Origin: Theocolax elegans
Lineage: Eukaryota > Arthropoda > Insecta > Hymenoptera > Cerocephalidae
Direction: 5' to 3'
DNA length: 64,000 nucleotides
Assembly: GCA_026168455.1 (NCBI GenBank)
Contig: CM047431.1
Coordinates: 60,780,910 to 60,844,909 of the forward strand
The position numbers were made by a program, and so were the translations under genes. This document shows, piece by piece, positions 36,734-47,962 of the stretch. Below the pieces are notes generated by a model that ran no database searches, was not told the origin of the DNA, and worked only from the letters and a program-made list of their open reading frames with translations. How positions within the stretch are numbered: the first letter of the stretch is position 1; the number at the start of each line of letters is the position of its first letter.

Positions 36734-37159
36734 TTTGGATATTTTTTTACGTTTTGTGATTAAAAATAAGTCTATTTTATAAGTATAAATTTTCTGTCGA
36801 TTTTTAAATAATTTTTACTCAAACAATTGTTTCAATAGACAATTTAGTTAGTGATTTTGTTACCAAAATGGTCATTTCTGATCATACATTTTTCCCGTGT
36901 ACGATAAGTATCATAGATTGTTCTGCCAAAGTTTCTGAAAGGCTTGTTCAAGAAAAAAAGCTTTAATTATATGGTTCTTGTTTATTATCACACTCATATA
37001 CTCTCGTAAAAAAATAGTGAATATGGAAAATATTTTTTAATTACCGAAAAAACATTTAACGCTGTTGCAATCATCATAATTTTTCAAGTAGAGTCCATAT
37101 TCTCACTTGCTTACGCTCGTCCGGCCGTATTTTAATTGAAGTCATAGATTCGTAAAATT

Positions 37160-37501
37160 GTAATAAGTAATTTTAATTTAAACGATTACTAAGATTTGAG
37201 CTTTATATTTATACTAATATGCAACAATTTAAAATTTTTAAATGTTATAAACTATAATAATACTGCTGATTGTGAAACAATTAAATGAAGAAATAAGTAT
37301 AAAATTACACAATTTTATTTTATTTTATAAACCTAATAATTTTAAATTTGCTAATTAGTTTTTTAGAACAAATGGTATTTATTTTAAAAACACTGTTGTG
37401 AAGCACTTTATAAAATATTAGTTCTATAATTTTTTATCAAAACTTTATGATTAAAGAAATATATTTATTAGATGCAATGAAACAATCTATTTGTAATGTA
37501 A
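37160..37501. other. AT-rich, nothing recognised
   Basis: No feature seen. Confidence 0.4.
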
Positions 37502-37723
37502 TCGGAAATTATTGAATTGGACGAAGTAGATGGACTAAAATTGAAATTTGAAACATATGACTTGAGCGATTAAAATCACTTCTTAATTGAAGCAACCTGT
37601 TTTATATGTGATGGAAGACAGTATGTTATTTTTGATAAGAAGAATTACCAAGATCATGGTGGAAAAATTGTTAACATATTGTTTCTGGAAAGGTTGGAGT
37701 TGTCTGTTAAAGCTGGAGCGTAG
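37502..37723 (+). pseudogene. Coding-like fragment with one stop, family unknown
   Basis: One frame reads ELDEVDGLKLKFETYDLSD, a TAA, then NHFLIEATCFICDGRQYVIF, DKKNYQDHGGKIVNI and LFLERLELSVKAGA before TAG. Composition and residue mix look like protein, unlike the surrounding DNA. I do not recognise the family and no splice context is clear. It may be a relic exon of a host gene or a transposon. Confidence 0.3.
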
Positions 37724-39724
37724 GCTAATTTTTCATTTGAAATTAAAAAATAAAATTTTTTATTGAAATGTTGGAATTTCTATTAGTTTTTGGAATAGAT
37801 CAACTAAAATTTAAATTTGTAACAATTTATTGTTTACGATTACGATTTTATTTTATTGATTTTTCGAAATCATTCTAATTCACGTTTTATAGAATAGTAT
37901 ATCTACATATCTTTTAGAGTAATATCAAATTGAATGGATTTCTTTTTTTAATACGTGTTACTAAATCAAATTAATATTTATAACAATACAAATATAAATA
38001 AATAAAAAAGAAATAAAAGTATATATTTAAATATGGTTGTATATAGGAAATAGTAACAACATTTTTTATAATGAGAAAATATTTGAATTAAAAATTACGA
38101 ATGTCTTTACTAAAAAATTAACCGTCTCATAAATTAAAAAAATTAATACAAACTTATTATAAATATTGTTATATTTTATAGAAAAATTTTATATAATTGT
38201 TCTATTATTTGTTATAAGTTTTTAAAATTTATTAGATGTTTATGGTCAAAATTGTTCAATTTTGATTGTTGTAAATAAATGTAACTTAAATAGCAAAAAT
38301 ATATTTATATTATATATAAAAATGTATTTTAACAATTTTGACTTTATTATTTTATTTAATTGAATTAGATCTTAGACAAAATTTAAACAATATCGTTTAA
38401 TAACTTTTATAAGTCATGTATAAATATATAAATATATATAAATATTTGAAAATAGCTGAAAAAAATTTCAGGTATTCACTCACTCTCAGTTAAAATATAT
38501 ATTTGCAAAGTTATGTGAATTTGTTCTCTTCATTTATAAATTTGTAGTTTAAATTCAAATATGCTAATAAATTATGTTATATTTAGTCAAGTAAATTTTA
38601 CTAAAACATTTAAGCAATTTAAGTAATTTTCATTTTAGTTATTTATCTATATGCAGATGTATAATTAATATATATAATTTATATAATTTTTTAAATAGGC
38701 CGATAGAAGGAATTTGTAGATATAGCAGAGATTTTGAAAAGCAAGTTAGATTAGAGAGAAAGCAAGTAAAGGTAGAATAGAATTAGATAAGAAATAGGAA
38801 AAAAAAACTTAGAGAAAGGAAAATGTAAATATCAAATATTATTGTTAAACATATTTATTATTATATTTATTATATGTATTATTAAATGTAAGAATTCGGA
38901 AAAATTGTCGGGTTACAAATGTAAAAAGAAAACTGTACGTTATCTATACATGGAAATTAATAAACTAAACTAAACTATATAATTTTTTAATTAAAAAATT
39001 AAATAAACTGAAGTAAAGATATAAAAAATACTTTTATTTCAGGTTCAAGTATACAACAGTACTGGATATTATTACTACGAAAACAATTATTTCTAATATT
39101 AGACAATTAAAAAAAACAATATTAATATAATACATAATTTGTAATTAATTATACTTTTAAAAATCACGAAATAAATTGACAAAGTTTAAACTAAATCATG
39201 AATGCGTAAACTGTTTAAAAAGGAGAATGCCTAACAAAATAAAATACACTATGTCGGAAATGAAAAAATGACTAATTATTATAAAGTCAAATAATTACGA
39301 AAAAAAATTCGTTTTTAGCTGCTTTTCTGAATGTCAATAATTTTTAGAAATTCACGTAATCCTTGTTATATGTAGTTGTTCGTCGAACTGTTAAACTAAT
39401 CATTAGAAAATTTGTTTAATATTAATCTTGTATATTGGTGATCTAAAAATGACATGCTTGTTTCCGATTGCGCTGACTGTTGTTTCAATCTGAATGGTTC
39501 AAAAACTTAAAAAAATTTAGTTTTATTTCAAATATATTTACCTAATAATGCGAATGACAAAATTTTAACTAAATCAGTGACACAACGACCATTTACTCTT
39601 CTTGACACTTTGACTGCATCATGGCCATAAATACAATAACCCCGAGAAATCGGGCAGAACTTGTTTCGGGTTATAATATTATAATTTAAGCATTAGTAAA
39701 GTTATAATTAAACTGCCACTTTTT
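37724..39724. other. Very AT-rich sequence, nothing recognised
   Basis: Long stretches of A/T words. No gene, RNA or repeat family recognised. Confidence 0.5.
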
Positions 39725-39779
39725 GTAGACGATGTCCAGGTCGTCGACGTGACCTCCAGGTCATTGGGGCATCGTCTAC
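39725..39779. other. GC-rich hairpin GTAGACGATG...CATCGTCTAC
   Basis: GTAGACGATGTCC pairs with GGGGCATCGTCTAC, and the loop holds a second inverted pair, AGGTC and GACCT, around GTCGAC. It lies in otherwise AT-rich DNA directly before a small minisatellite. It could be a transposon end or a structured RNA segment. Confidence 0.55.
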
Positions 39780-39792
39780 TGGAAGGCAGGTC

Positions 39793-39928
39793 GGAGAAAA
39801 TTTACGTAACGAAATAGCCGGAAAAAATTTTGCGTAACGAAATAGCCAGAAAAAATTGACGTCACAAAATTCCCGGAGAAAATTGACGACGCAAAATAGT
39901 CAGAGAAAAATTACGACATAGAATCACC
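39793..39928. repeat. Minisatellite, 27-28-bp unit, 5 copies
   Basis: Units of the form GGAGAAAATTTACGTAACG followed by AAATAGCC start at 39793, 39820, 39848, 39875 and 39902, with increasing divergence. The TACGTAACG / GACGTCAC core keeps a CpG in each copy. Confidence 0.85.
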
Positions 39929-39935
39929 GAAGATT

Positions 39936-40840
39936 TCGCCTTTTAATTATTATATAGATATTCACGTACTGTCATGTCCAAACATTTACGGAATGCACTC
40001 TCGCAGACTGTTTTCGTGCACACACAGCCATATGTAGACATATATATGTGCGTGTGTGTGTATGTACATATAATACTCAAGTTCTCGTGCACGAGTTAGC
40101 TACTTGTTACGTTTTGTTGACGATGGGGATTTTAGCTCGTGGCAATTTCCTTCCCTACGCGATCATGGTGGTTTCTTTTTTTTTGTTACCTCTTCGTACT
40201 TTCTCGAGTACGTACTTTACGAAGCCTCGTTTGCCTTCCGAGATTTACGGGCTGTACCCGTCAAATGTCTGTTTTGGATTCAATTTTTCGAATTACTTAT
40301 ACGTAAGGTAGAAGTCACGATTATGAGGTGTACATTGTAAGGTCTGCTTAATTTCCATCTTTTAAAGTGTTAATTTCCAAAAGTATTTGACATGTTTCAA
40401 AAGTCCAAGATCTCAAGATTAATTTCCAACGGAGACAAGCAAAATAAATGATAATTTCGAATTATTATATAATTAAAATGCGAAAGCAGTAACATGTACG
40501 TATTACGAGATTTTACGTACACTGATTTTACACCTTGTCCCTATGTTTCATATTGTAAATGTCCCTGTTATGGAACAAGCATTTAACAGATATTATACAT
40601 GTTACTATTTTTGATACATTAATATTTTCACATAAGTTACATAAAATACATTTAGTATATCTAAAAATCCAAGTTAGTACTGACTAGACTTTAATTATTA
40701 AAAATTATTAAACAAGTAAAAATTATGATATGTATAAGGTTTCGTAACACACTTGTATTTACAAATCGATTTTCTTTATAGATTAGAATTATCATTCAAT
40801 GAGTACATTAATTTAAGTACTTTATTGCACTTGCAATACA
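39936..40840. other. Unannotated; GT microsatellite and one weak open frame
   Basis: A GT run is at 40047-40061. At 40123-40311 an ATG frame gives a hydrophobic N-terminus (MGILARGNFLPYAIMVVSFF) and ends at TAG. No family was recognised and no splice evidence supports it. A real small secreted-type product cannot be ruled out. Confidence 0.2.
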
Positions 40841-42151
40841 TAAATTAATTGAATATTATACATACAAATTACATGGTAAGAGGCAATTTTATTATTTATA
40901 AGCATAAATAGTTCCAAAAAAACTATTTTAAAAGTGCTTCGCAAATACGGAAAATATTACATTAATATTGAAATCTTTAACAACAATTTGATTCTACGTA
41001 TTAAAGCTTTAATCTTTGATAACATACGTTGTATTAAATATTCTTGATTTATGGATACAACTGAAAACAAAGACTGTGCTACTCGGTTGACATTGCTAAA
41101 AAAAATAACGGTGAATCAATATAGGTATAGCTCCAAAGACGCATACAATTCAATATTTTTTTCAACTACATCTTTTATACTATCGTAATTTTACATAAAT
41201 TTTAATTTCTAATATTTGTAATAAAATTCTAATAGAATTTTTACATTTGCCCATTATTTATAAAATATCTTGGTATCATATATATTTTATTTATTGTTTC
41301 ACGTTAGGGACGTGATTTTAAAAATGTTCCATAATCGGTACCTTTACCTTATATGTATATTAGACAGTAAATAATGAAAATGTTCTTCTGTCATTTTCTA
41401 TGGCCTTTTGCACAACAGGGTAACCTGTACTTATAGGCCACGACCAGGAATAAGTACCACATGGGACAATTGAAACAATTTCTTAAAACTAACTTACATT
41501 TAACTGGGTCTGGAATTCTATACCCGCCACTAAAAAACCCGGTTATACTTTTCTGAAAAAATATCTACGAGAATTTCAGACTGACTGGGATCGGACCCAT
41601 GCCCCTCGAGCAGCGTCTGTAGAAACAGGAGGTACACGCCTACCCTCTGAGCCATCGACCACTCCAATGAAATTTTTATTTAGATCGATTTTCAAATTAG
41701 GATTTCCCGCGAATGGTATTTTTTAAATAAATAATGACATATTAGGGTCGCTCGAGAAATACAAATTATATGCGCGAGTAAAATTTAACAATTTTTGTTA
41801 TTGGAATAAAAAATGTTTCAAATACCCGGAAAAACCATATATAACATAGTTCATTATTGATGGAATGTAGTTTTATACAGAGCTGAGTATTCATATCCTC
41901 AACATTTCGTCGAATATTTTTTAAAGATGAAATAAAAATAGAGATAAAACAAAAAAATGGTATCTACCAAACTAAACGATGTTCAAGTCTCTTAAAGCAA
42001 TTTTAAAAAGTACTCGACCAAAAATATTTGACGAATATACTTTTCCTCGAATACCGGTCGAATACCTTATTTATTTCTTTATACAATTAATCAAACTGCA
42101 AAAAAAAACAAATAATTTTTTTTAAACATGTATTATATTTTATCTTTTTAT
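40841..42151. repeat. Direct duplication 2, copy 1 (1.31 kb)
   Basis: Repeated immediately at 42152-43466. Shared landmarks are CATACAAATTACATGGTAAG at the start and TATTATATTTTATCTTTTTA at the end. The differences seen are mostly small indels within the first ~300 bp; the rest looks nearly identical. Confidence 0.95.
41381..41666 (-). mobile_element. tRNA-derived SINE, short form (copy 1)
   Basis: On the minus strand it begins GAGTGGTCGATGGCTCAGAG, with an A-box-like TGGCTCAGAGGGTAGGCG and a B-box-like GGTCCGATCCC, then a unique body (AAGTATAACCGGG, AATGTAAGTTAG) and a tail CCTGGTCGTGGCC, TTGTGCAAAAGGCC, AAAATGACAGAAG. The body and tail match the longer copy at 43868-45118. Pol III transcribed, mobilised by an unidentified LINE. 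Confidence 0.8.
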
Positions 42152-43466
42152 TAAATTATTGAATATTAGACATACAAATTACATGGTAAGAGGCAATTTT
42201 AATTATTTATAAGCATAAAATAGTGTCCAAAAAAACGATTTTAAAAGTGCTTCGCAAATACGGAAAATATTACATTAATATTGAAATCTTTAACAACAAT
42301 TTGTCATTCTACGTATTAAAGCTTTAAAGCTTATGATAACATACGTTGTATTAAATATTCTTGATTTATGGATTACAACTGAAAACAAAGACTGTGCTAC
42401 TCCGGTTGACATTGCAAAAAAAATAACGGTGAATCAATATAGGTATAGCTCCAAAGACGCATACAATTCAATATTTTTTTCAACTACATCTTTTATACTA
42501 TCGTAATTTTACATAAATTTTAATTTCTAATATTTGTAATAAAATTCTAATAGAATTTTTACATTTGCCCATTATTTATAAAATATCTTGGTATCATATA
42601 TATTTTATTTATTGTTTCACGTTAGGGACGTGATTTTAAAAATGTTCCATAATCGGTACCTTTACCTTATATGTATATTAGACAGTAAATAATGAAAATG
42701 TTCTTCTGTCATTTTCTATGGCCTTTTGCACAACAGGGTAACCTGTACTTATAGGCCACGACCAGGAATAAGTACCACATGGGACAATTGAAACAATTTC
42801 TTAAAACTAACTTACATTTAACTGGGTCTGGAATTCTATACCCGCCACTAAAAAACCCGGTTATACTTTTCTGAAAAATATCTACGAGAATTTCAGACTG
42901 ACTGGGATCGGACCCATGCCCCTCGAGCAGCGTCTGTAGAAACAGGAGGTACACGCCTACCCTCTGAGCCATCGACCACTCCAATGAAATTTTTATTTAG
43001 ATCGATTTTCAAATTAGGATTTCCCGCGAATGGTATTTTTTAAATAAATAATGACATATTAGGGTCGCTCGAGAAATACAAATTATATGCGCGAGTAAAA
43101 TTTAACAATTTTTGTTATTGGAATAAAAAATGTTTCAAATACCCGGAAAAACCATATATAACATAGTTCATTATTGATGGAATGTAGTTTTATACAGAGC
43201 TGAGTATTCATATCCTCAACATTTCGTCGAATATTTTTTAAAGATGAAATAAAAATAGAGATAAAACAAAAAAATGGTATCTACCAAACTAAACGATGTT
43301 CAAGTCTCTTAAAGCAATTTTAAAAAGTACTCGACCAAAAATATTTGACGAATATACTTTTCCTCGAATACCGGTCGAATACCTTATTTATTTCTTTATA
43401 CAATTAATCAAACTGCAAAAAAAAACAAATAATTTTTTTTAAACATGTATTATATTTTATCTTTTT
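42152..43466. repeat. Direct duplication 2, copy 2
   Basis: Second copy of 40841-42151, followed by unrelated sequence after TATCTTTTTA. Confidence 0.95.
42699..42983 (-). mobile_element. tRNA-derived SINE, short form (copy 2)
   Basis: Same SINE as at 41381-41666, carried by the tandem duplication, not an independent insertion. Confidence 0.8.
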
Positions 43467-43867
43467 AAAGCAAAGCTGAAATTTTTTTAGAGCATTAAAT
43501 ATATAATACACATTTATTTGATATAATTATTATAAATATTATTTTTATGTTACTTTTTATATTGAATAACACAAAAAAGAGAAAATAAGTGAAAGATTAA
43601 GTTCTATTAATTTAATTCTCTAAATAAATTTTTAACTTTGCTTTAAACAATGAAACATAAAATTTGCGTTAATTAAAATTTCTGTATTTTATTGATTGAT
43701 CAATTAAAAACAGAAATAAAAAAAATTTTAATTACTTTAAAGTGATAATTAATCCATAATTCATTATATAAGTAATAGATCAACTAAATGTTTTCGCAAA
43801 GATTCAATAATTTTAAAATTGTAAACGCGAAATTTGAATTTGACATTTTCTTAAAGTAACGTATGAG
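43467..43867. other. AT-rich spacer
   Basis: No feature recognised. Confidence 0.4.
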
Positions 43868-45118
43868 AGCATCGATGGCTCAGGAGCTAAGGCATGTGCC
43901 TCCCCCGATCGGAAATAACTTTGTGGCATTTATTTGAACCGAGTTTGTAACCGGAACACCCAGACGAGGCCCTATCATGGTATCGGATGATGCTCCGGTA
44001 AGTTGCGTAACGGGGCGACGATTTGACCCTGAAGATTTTACCTTACTTTTGGTATCCATGTCGGGGACAAACAAGGGCGACGTATGGCAGGCCTTAAAGT
44101 TTCGAAAACATCATTATTTTTCAGTTTTCTCGATTCAAGTGCTTCTTCCCGCTTAAAATTCTATTGGTCCCTTATAAAATCAAATTTCTTCCTCCATTAA
44201 ATAATTAAATCAGTCTTACAATCCTTTTTCCTAAATCGATACTTATTTCCCCATGCTTAGCATACATCCTAACCTAAAAAAGCACACCTCGTTAGATCAT
44301 GGACAGCCTGTACCGAGCCATGCTAGGGCCGGACTTGATTAGTTACATCAGGATTTGATAGGGTGAGATTAAGGCTAGCCATACATTTGGTTAACCACGC
44401 CGGGCCCTAGGACTCACCCCGTTACGCGCCATATTACGGGCCAGTTCTGTATACCACGTAAGGGCCATGCATACTGTTAAGGCTAGCCATCGCTATTTTC
44501 CGATCGGGCCGTAGCTGCCGCTGATTGAGGGGCATGAGTTCAAATCCCCGTCAGTCTGAAATTCTTGTGGACATTTTTTCAGAAGTATAACCGGGCTTTT
44601 TGGTGACGAGTGTCAAATTCAAACCCTAATTAGATGTAAGTCAATTTTTACTTTTTTATATTAAACAAATGAATAAATTTTTTTTAAAAAACCCTGAACG
44701 CCAGGTTCTTAGGCACGTTTTAAATAATATACCCAAATTTTTCCAGATTTTTAAATCCATAATTTGATCTCGATGTTTGGGTTGAAAGTGTGTCCCTGTT
44801 CTGATTAATAATTACTAACTAAAATTTGTTCACTCAATTATTATTTCAAAAATTATTTTTTCTTTTAAAAAATCGATACGTCAACCCATTTCTTATGTGT
44901 TAATCTATCCGTATGAATTGTTTCATATTTTTAATTCAATATTTTGGATATAACTTGTGGGTTGAAAGATGCAGATTCCTGTAATTTGGGACCGACATTC
45001 CGTTAAGAAATTGTTTCAAATGTCTCATGTGATACTATACCTGACCATGGCCGATAAAGATAGGTTTCCCTGCATTCTCTTGTGCAAGAGACCAAATAAA
45101 ATGAGAGAAGTAACCTAT
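43868..45118 (+). mobile_element. tRNA-derived SINE, long form, split by a 587-bp insertion
   Basis: The head ATCGATGGCTCAGGAGCTAA (43871) carries an A-box-like segment. After the insertion the B box GAGTTCAAATCCCC (about 44529) follows, then GTCAGTCTGAAATTC, AAGTATAACCGGG and, after an extra middle section of about 350 bp, CTGACCATGGCC, CTCTTGTGCAAGAGACC and AAATAAAATGAGAGAAG. The short form at 41381 lacks that middle section; the truncated copy at 24693 has it. The second half is duplicated again at 46206-46610 as part of duplication 3. Confidence 0.75.
43913..44499. mobile_element. Unclassified insertion inside the SINE, 8-bp CCGATCGG repeats
   Basis: CCGATCGG flanks it at 43905-43912 and 44500-44507; removing the insert and one repeat restores the SINE. 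Ends are AAATAACTTTGTGGC and CCATCGCTATTTT, weakly inverted. The interior is GC-richer than the surroundings, with TTAAGGCTAGCCAT twice (about 44364 and 44478). Eight-base target duplications are typical of hAT and P superfamilies, but the ends do not match them well. No transposase frame seen. Confidence 0.7.
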
Positions 45119-46205
45119 TGTCGCGTATAGAGACGGTGATAGGAGAGGACCGAATAAAAAATTGTTCGGACGTCGGGACTCGAACCGAGGATCCGCGAGT
45201 TTCCTGTCACAAGGTCCAACTGCTAGGCTACCGTTCGGGATTTCTTTTTGTAGTTGCTTTCGTCTTGATATTTCGTCTTAATGACACTTAAATTCATGAA
45301 TTTCTAAAAAAATTTACTTTATTTATATAATAAGTGTATAACGTGTTTTTCTTCAAACAACTATCAAAAAATTCAATAAATTAAAGTTTTTAACAAATAA
45401 ATTGAAAATTGAAAATTTAATCATGTATCTAATTGTTTATTTAAAAACCATAATACAGCAAAATTCTATAGATATCTGTTTGATGAATAAAACAATTCCT
45501 TACTTATTGAAATCAAAGCAGTATAATTATATGGACTTTAAATTTTCTTTCTACTTTAAATACACTGATTCTCAACATATGCACTTACTCAAATAATAAT
45601 TAGAATTAAAAAACTTTTTTTTAAAACAATATGCATGTCTTTGGGATAAAGCTTCTTTAAACATTTGTAAAATTAAATGAAAACGCTAGTTATCTTTTTT
45701 TCCTTTTTGATTAACGAATCAGAGTTTACAAGTTAAAAAGATCAAAGCACGTAGGCATTAGATTTTCTTCTTCTTTAGCATATCAAAAGGCAATCCTTCG
45801 AAACTGATCGAAATTCATGACATGGAGAGTCAGAACTAGGTGTATATATAGATACGTACGTACCAGACACTCGATACAGTACTTCCCAACGTTTAAATTG
45901 GCTCAGCTTTTCACCTCGGCTTTTCTTCACCCTTATCTACAGAATGTGGCCACAACTTTTATATCAACCTAAATCGCGATTGAATCGATACATTACCGTA
46001 TACTTTCCCAAAAATAATATTTATACCTCGACTCGTTGGACTTAACTAGAATTTAATTTCAAATTTAATTTAATCGGTCAATTATTCAGCATTATTTATG
46101 ATTGTCACGAAACAATCATAAATAAAATTTTAACTTTCTCTATATATTGAAATGTCGAATCGACGTACATTCAGAAGAACGATAAAAAGCGTGATCGATT
46201 AACAA
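44718..46205. repeat. Direct duplication 3, copy 1 (1.49 kb)
   Basis: Begins TTTAAATAATATACCCAAAT and ends CGTGATCGATTAACAA; repeated at once from 46206. Copy 1 has 18 bp near 45541 missing in copy 2, between two CTTTAAAT words. Confidence 0.95.
45162..45239 (-). tRNA. tRNA-like sequence (copy 1), probably a pseudogene
   Basis: The minus strand has an A box TAGCCTAGCAGTTGG, a consensus B box GGTTCGAGTCCC and a downstream T6 run (plus 45156-45161). The T-arm stem has mismatches and the acceptor ends do not pair, so charging is unlikely. It may be a tRNA pseudogene or the head of a very short SINE. Confidence 0.45.
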
Positions 46206-47683
46206 TTTAAATAATATACCCAAATTTTTCCAGATTTTTAAATCCATAATTTGATCTCGATGTTTGGGTTGAAAGTGTGTCCCTGTTCTGATTAATAATT
46301 ACTAACTAAAATTTGTTCACTCAATTATTATTTCAAAAATTATTTTTTCTTTTAAAAAATCGATACGTCAACCCATTTCTTATGTGTTAATCTATCCGTA
46401 TGAATTGTTTCATATTTTTAATTCAATATTTTGGATATAACTTGTGGGTTGAAAGATGCAGATTCCTGTAATTTGGGACCGACATTCCGTTAAGAAATTG
46501 TTTCAAATGTCTCATGTGATACTATACCTGACCATGGCCGATAAAGATAGGTTTCCCTGCATTCTCTTGTGCAAGAGACCAAATAAAATGAGAGAAGTAA
46601 CCTATTGTCGCGTATAGAGACGGTGATAGGAGAGGACCGAATAAAAAATTGTTCGGACGTCGGGACTCGAACCGAGGATCCGCGAGTTTCCTGTCACAAG
46701 GTCCAACTGCTAGGCTACCGTTCGGGATTTCTTTTTGTAGTTGCTTTCGTCTTGATATTTCGTCTTAATGACACTTAAATTCATGAATTTCTAAAAAAAT
46801 TTACTTTATTTATATAATAAGTGTATAACGTGTTTTTCTTCAAACAACTATCAAAAAATTCAATAAATTAAAGTTTTTAACAAATAAATTGAAAATTGAA
46901 AATTTAATCATGTATCTAATTGTTTATTTAAAAACCATAATACAGCAAAATTCTATAGATATCTGTTTGATGAATAAAACAATTCCTTACTTATTGAAAT
47001 CAAAGCAGTATAATTATATGGACTTTAAATACACTGATTCTCAACATATGCACTTACTCAAATAATAATTAGAATTAAAAAACTTTTTTTTAAAACAATA
47101 TGCATGTCTTTGGGATAAAGCTTCTTTAAACATTTGTAAAATTAAATGAAAACGCTAGTTATCTTTTTTTCCTTTTTGATTAACGAATCAGAGTTTACAA
47201 GTTAAAAAGATCAAAGCACGTAGGCATTAGATTTTCTTCTTCTTTAGCATATCAAAAGGCAATCCTTCGAAACTGATCGAAATTCATGACATGGAGAGTC
47301 AGAACTAGGTGTATATATAGATACGTACGTACCAGACACTCGATACAGTACTTCCCAACGTTTAAATTGGCTCAGCTTTTCACCTCGGCTTTTCTTCACC
47401 CTTATCTACAGAATGTGGCCACAACTTTTATATCAACCTAAATCGCGATTGAATCGATACATTACCGTATACTTTCCCAAAAAATAATATTTATACCTCG
47501 ACTCGTTGGACTTAACTAGAATTTAATTTCAAATTTAATTTAATCGGTCAATTATTCAGCATTATTTATGATTGTCACGAAACAATCATAAATAAAATTT
47601 TAACTTTCTCTATATATTGAAATGTCGAATCGACGTACATTCAGAAGAACGATAAAAAGCGTGATCGATTAACAATTTAAATT
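46206..47683. repeat. Direct duplication 3, copy 2
   Basis: Second copy of 44718-46205; ends at GTGATCGATTAACAATTTAAA, after which sequence is unrelated. Confidence 0.95.
46649..46727 (-). tRNA. tRNA-like sequence (copy 2), probably a pseudogene
   Basis: Identical in its boxes to 45162-45239, carried by duplication 3. Confidence 0.45.
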
Positions 47684-47920
47684 TCAAATGTAAATACCGT
47701 TTTCGATAAAGATTTCGACAGAATAATACAAAGAAATTTCTTAGATAATTCATTAACATCTCGACGGTGTAACAACGTTAAAATCAATGTTATTAATACT
47801 CTATTAAAATAATAGGCGTTGAAAACGTTGAAAATAAAATATATATTTATTTTTAATTTTGAATATTGATAATTATTGTAAAACTTATAATAAATACTTA
47901 CTTGACCAATAAATTCAGTA

Positions 47921-47962
47921 TTCGAAGAGGTGTGCAAACCTGGCAGACGAAACGTTGTGCAC
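47921..47962 (+). ncRNA. Diverged hammerhead-like motif
   Basis: TTCGAAGAGGTGTGCAAACC is followed by TGGCAGACGAAACGTTGTGC, aligning with the motif at 32997. The stem has one mismatch (GTGTGC against GCAGAC), so it is likely inactive. Confidence 0.35.

Larger units (their letters stand above)
35545..37159. repeat. Direct duplication 1, copy B (1.13 kb plus SINE)
   Basis: Follows copy A directly. It differs by a few substitutions and short indels, and by the SINE at 35684-36155 inserted in its A-rich stretch. The final GTAAAATT then leads into unrelated sequence. Confidence 0.95.

Noticed and set aside
40123..40311. Small secreted-protein-like frame
   Set aside because: Hydrophobic N-terminus is suggestive, but no family, splice or poly(A) evidence; kept only as a note in the region entry.
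42709..42984. 91-codon minus-strand frame
   Set aside because: It is the tRNA-derived SINE itself; the duplicate at 41381-41666 does not keep the frame.
43880..44074. Minus-strand frame in the insertion
   Set aside because: It crosses the insertion border into the SINE and shows no transposase motif.
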